Notes under the pieces: generated by a model
Database searches by the model: none
What the model was told of the DNA's origin: nothing
What the model saw: only the letters and a program-made list of their open reading frames with translations
Translations under genes and position numbers: made by a program
Shown: positions 61,012 to 64,000 of the stretch, piece after piece
Numbering within the stretch: the stretch's first letter is position 1
Layout of the letters: each line of letters begins with the position of its first letter
NCBI GenBank assembly: GCA_026390015.1
Contig: JAPLGS010000107.1
Span: forward strand, 62,001-126,000
DNA: 64,000 bases
Source: Chloroflexota bacterium
GTDB taxonomy: Bacteria > Chloroflexota > Anaerolineae > Anaerolineales > Villigracilaceae
Direction of reading: 5' to 3'

Positions 61012-63042
61012 ATGGCAGATAAACTTCTCCCCCGTTACGAAGAACTCAAGGCGCAAGTCAACCTTCACAATTACCGCTATCATGTTTTGGATGCGCCCAT
61101 CATCAGCGACCTGGAATATGACCGACTGCTCAATGAAATTAAGACGATCGAAGCCGACCACCCGCAGTGGATCACATCTGACAGCCCTACACAGCGCGCC
61201 GGTGCCCGGCCTGCTGACCGCTTCGAAAAGATTCGCCACCCTGCTTCCATTCTCTCGCTCGCCAACGCTTTTGGCAGAGAGGATGCGCGCGCCTGGCTTG
61301 AACGAATCATAAAAATAGATGATCGTGTAGAAAAAGCAAAGTTTGTGGTCGAACCTAAAATTGACGGGTTGTCGGTCGTGCTACATTATCGCGATGGCAT
61401 GTTCTTGCAAGGCGCAACCCGCGGCGACGGCGAGGTGGGAGAAGACATCACTTCCAATTTGCGGACGATACGTGCGATACCTTTGAAGATTCCAGTGGAC
61501 AGTGATCCGTCATCAGTGATCAGTATTCCAAAATATTTAGTTGTAAGAGGGGAAGCCTTTATCCCAAACAAAGAATTTGACGAATTGAATCGCAAGCTGG
61601 AAGAAGCGGGTGAGAAGACTTATTTGAATCCCAGAAATACCGCGGCTGGATCGCTGCGTCAACTTGATCCGAAGCTCACCGCATCCCGCCCGTTGACTTT
61701 GCTCGTGTACCAAATTGTTTATTCAGAAGGCGGCGAAGTCCCAACTTCACAATGGGAAATTTTGGAATATCTAAAGGCGCTGGGTTTTCCTATCACTGAT
61801 GTAGCTAAAAAATTCAATGATCTTAACTCCGCGGTCACATATACTGAGACGTGGAATGAAGGCCGCGATAACCTGGCGTACGAAGCAGATGGCATGGTCA
61901 TCAAAATTGATGACTTAACTCTCGCCGCTGAATTGGGGTTTGTCGGAAAGGATCCGCGCGGCACGATTGCTTTCAAATTCCCTGCGCGCGAAGTGACAAC
62001 CACATTAAATGAAATTGGTGTTGCCGTCGGACGCACAGGCGTGTTGACTCCTTATGCCATGCTTGATCCTGTTGAAATTGGCGGCGTGGTTGTGGAACGC
62101 GCCACTTTACACAATTTTGATTTCATCGCTGAAAAAGATATCCGCGTTGGGGATCGTGTTCTGATCAAACGCGCGGGTGAAGTGATTCCTTATGTCATCG
62201 GTCCCGTTGTGGATGCACGCTCTGGCAGCGAGAAAACATACATGCCGCCCACGAAATGTCCAGCGTGCGAGCAGACGGTGGAACATTTAGATAGCGAGGT
62301 GGCCTGGTATTGCGTCAACGCCGCCTGCCCCGCGCAGTTGGTGCGGAACATCGAGCACTTCGTCTCACGCGGCGCAATGGATATTATTGGACTCGGAATC
62401 AAAATCGTGGAACAGCTGATCGAGTCAAGTCTGGTCAAAGATGTAGCAGACTTGTTCACGTTGAATAAAGAACAACTGCTTGAGCTGGAAGGTTTCGCAG
62501 AAAAAAAGGCGGAGAATCTGCTCAAGTCGCTGGAGCAGGCTAAAGGTCAAAGCTTGAATCGTTTGATCGTGGCGTTGGGAATTCACGGAGTTGGAGAAGT
62601 CACGGCGGGCGATCTATCCCGCGCGTTTGGAGATCTATCCGAATTATCCAAAATCAGCATGCATGAACTCCAGCAGATCGAAGGTGTGGGGCCGAACATT
62701 GCCGAGTCAATTGTAGATTGGTTCTCTCAGCCCGCGAATCAAAAATTATTAAAAAAACTTAGGGCCGCGGATGTGTGGCCGGTCGCAAAGAAAGATGAAA
62801 AGAAAAAAGATGGCGCGCTAACTGGATTCACTTTTGTGGTGACGGGCACGCTGCCCACTTTGAGCCGTGACGGGGTGAAGGAATTTATTGAACAGAACGG
62901 CGGTAAAGTGACTGATAGCATCAGCAAAAAGACGAGCTATCTTGTGCTTGGTGAAAATCCCGGCTCGAAAGCAGAGAAGGCGCAGACGCTGGGTGTGAAG
63001 ATCATCAACGAAGCTGAGTTGCGAAAACTTGTTAGCGGATAA
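61012..63042 (+). CDS. ligA: NAD-dependent DNA ligase LigA
   Basis: 676 residues from ATG 61012. Adenylation domain with Lys116 in EPKIDGLS and GEAFIPNKEF; OB domain with VGRTGVLTPYAMLDPVEIGG; four-Cys zinc finger CPACEQTVEHL...WYCVNAACPAQL; helix-hairpin-helix region; C-terminal BRCT (GALTGFTFVVTGTLPTLSRD). Normal family length. It seals nicks using NAD. Confidence 0.98.
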   Translation: MADKLLPRYEELKAQVNLHNYRYHVLDAPIISDLEYDRLLNEIKTIEADHPQWITSDSPTQRAGARPADRFEKIRHPASILSLANAFGREDARAWLERIIKIDDRVEKAKFVVEPKIDGLSVVLHYRDGMFLQGATRGDGEVGEDITSNLRTIRAIPLKIPVDSDPSSVISIPKYLVVRGEAFIPNKEFDELNRKLEEAGEKTYLNPRNTAAGSLRQLDPKLTASRPLTLLVYQIVYSEGGEVPTSQWEILEYLKALGFPITDVAKKFNDLNSAVTYTETWNEGRDNLAYEADGMVIKIDDLTLAAELGFVGKDPRGTIAFKFPAREVTTTLNEIGVAVGRTGVLTPYAMLDPVEIGGVVVERATLHNFDFIAEKDIRVGDRVLIKRAGEVIPYVIGPVVDARSGSEKTYMPPTKCPACEQTVEHLDSEVAWYCVNAACPAQLVRNIEHFVSRGAMDIIGLGIKIVEQLIESSLVKDVADLFTLNKEQLLELEGFAEKKAENLLKSLEQAKGQSLNRLIVALGIHGVGEVTAGDLSRAFGDLSELSKISMHELQQIEGVGPNIAESIVDWFSQPANQKLLKKLRAADVWPVAKKDEKKKDGALTGFTFVVTGTLPTLSRDGVKEFIEQNGGKVTDSISKKTSYLVLGENPGSKAEKAQTLGVKIINEAELRKLVSG

Positions 63043-63121
63043 TTTTTATCTGCTGCCTTGGCAGTAGACAGAAACTTTCCGCTCGACTAAACTTATACTA
63101 TTCTGATTTCGGAGGCATTAC

Positions 63122-64000
63122 ATGGATTTCGACAATACCAATGACTCTTTGACCCGTCGCGTTCGGGCATTTACCGAACGGGTTGCAAGGCTGGAAGAGC
63201 ACGATCTATACTATTTCAACATGCCAGTGGAAGAAATTTTACCCGGCAATAAAGTATTCCTGCGCGGACGTGAAATGGGTATGTACGCATCTTATAGCTA
63301 TCTGGGCCTGGTCGGCCACCCGCGCATCAACGAAGCCGCCAAGAAGGCAGTAGACAAATTCGGCACAGGCACCAATGGCGTGCGCATGCTGGCTGGCACG
63401 TTGACCCTCCACAAGGAACTTGAAGAGACGATCGCGAATTTTAAACACGCCGAAGCCGCGGTAACCTACTCGTCGGGATATGTTACCAACCTGACAGTCA
63501 TCTCAGGCTTGATGGGGCGCGGTGATTACGTATTTTCGGATAAATTAAACCACGCATCCATTGTGGATGGTTGTTTGATGTCTGGAGCCGAATTCCGCCG
63601 TTTCAGACACAACGATATGGAACATCTCGAAGGTTTGCTCAAAAGCGCGCCAGCGGATGTGACCAAAATGGTAGTCGCAGACTCTGTATTCAGTATGGAT
63701 GGCGACATCATTGATCTGCCGAAGGTGCTTGAGTTGACAAAGAAATATAACGCCTGGCTCATGATCGATGAAGCACATTCGGTCGGCGTTCTGGGAAAGA
63801 CCGGTACTGGTATTGAAGAACATTTCGGCCTTGGCGATGTGATCGACATTAAGATGGGTACGTTGAGCAAAACAATTCCTTCCATCGGTGGATACGTGGC
63901 GGCCAAAAAGGATATCATCACTTATCTAAGTCACGCCAGCCGCGCTTATATATTTTCTGCCGCGCTGCCTCCCGCTCAAGCCGCGGCTGCAAATGAGGCA
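63122..64000 (+). CDS. Alpha-oxoamine synthase family PLP enzyme, 5' part
   Basis: The frame opens at ATG 63122, 6 bp after GGAGG, and runs off the window at codon 293 without a stop. Motifs: YLGLVGHPRINEAAKKAV, GTGTNGVRMLAGTLTLHKEL, MIDEAHSVGVLGKTGTG and LSKTIPSIGGY with PLP Lys250. The family covers 8-amino-7-oxononanoate synthase, 2-amino-3-ketobutyrate CoA ligase, serine palmitoyltransferase and relatives. The N-terminal extension of about 40 residues before the core fits the serine-palmitoyltransferase-like or AONS-like branches. The exact reaction cannot be set from this part. Confidence 0.9.
   Translation, partial: MDFDNTNDSLTRRVRAFTERVARLEEHDLYYFNMPVEEILPGNKVFLRGREMGMYASYSYLGLVGHPRINEAAKKAVDKFGTGTNGVRMLAGTLTLHKELEETIANFKHAEAAVTYSSGYVTNLTVISGLMGRGDYVFSDKLNHASIVDGCLMSGAEFRRFRHNDMEHLEGLLKSAPADVTKMVVADSVFSMDGDIIDLPKVLELTKKYNAWLMIDEAHSVGVLGKTGTGIEEHFGLGDVIDIKMGTLSKTIPSIGGYVAAKKDIITYLSHASRAYIFSAALPPAQAAAANEA

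Overview
The window looks like a chromosomal piece of a Chloroflexota bacterium, most likely class Anaerolineae. This is inferred from gene content and protein style: archaeal-type nicotinate phosphoribosyltransferase, a DnaD-like protein beside a DnaC-like loader, Ser/Thr/Pro-rich lipoproteins, large secreted multidomain proteins, and promoters that look leaderless. No rRNA gene or other decisive marker is present. Base composition is near 50% GC by eye. No prophage, intact insertion sequence or CRISPR array was seen.

Region 1 (1-8.1 kb) is mixed: the 3' end of an unknown gene, an HDAC-family deacetylase, a zinc-ribbon membrane protein, a BaiN/HI0933-type flavoprotein, a tungsten-type aldehyde ferredoxin oxidoreductase, an 865-bp gene-poor stretch with a 21-bp tandem repeat, and a membrane-anchored nuclease-fold protein with lost catalytic residues.

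Region 2 (8.2-25.1 kb, all minus strand) is the most striking part: an electron-transfer locus with about 47 c-type heme motifs in five proteins. It has a decaheme membrane protein, a cytochrome b, a NapC/NirT-like decaheme protein, TPR and NHL-repeat membrane proteins, a hexaheme secreted cytochrome, a pentaheme lipoprotein, a HAMP membrane protein, and a 2031-residue protein joining a lytic-transglycosylase-like domain, a subtilisin protease with propeptide, FN3/Ig-like domains and a 16-heme C-terminal region. A two-component system whose sensor carries two CXXCH motifs lies upstream. The likely job is to move electrons from membrane quinol across the wall to an external acceptor.

Region 3 (25.8-42.4 kb) is a phosphate island: PhoB/PhoR, Ppk1, SixA, a 35-residue membrane peptide, a PHP phosphoesterase, SurE, PstSCAB, an arsenate-reductase-like protein, PhoU, a second PstB, and a second PstS-C-A-B set. 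Four Pho-box-like arrays of hexamers with 11-bp period sit upstream of phoB, the 35-residue ORF, the PHP gene and pstS.

Region 4 (42.4-64 kb) holds NAD salvage (nicotinamidase and nicotinate phosphoribosyltransferase), an FTR1-type permease, a helicase-loading operon (BFN nuclease, DnaB, DnaD-like, tandem-AAA+ DnaC-like), tRNA-Pro(GGG), a selenocysteine tRNA, a site-2 protease coupled to a solute-binding lipoprotein, a YibE/F protein, an ECF sigma/anti-sigma operon, a C45-type peptidase, an MFS transporter with NadD, a DAO-type oxidoreductase, NAD-dependent DNA ligase, and the 5' part of an alpha-oxoamine synthase-family gene.
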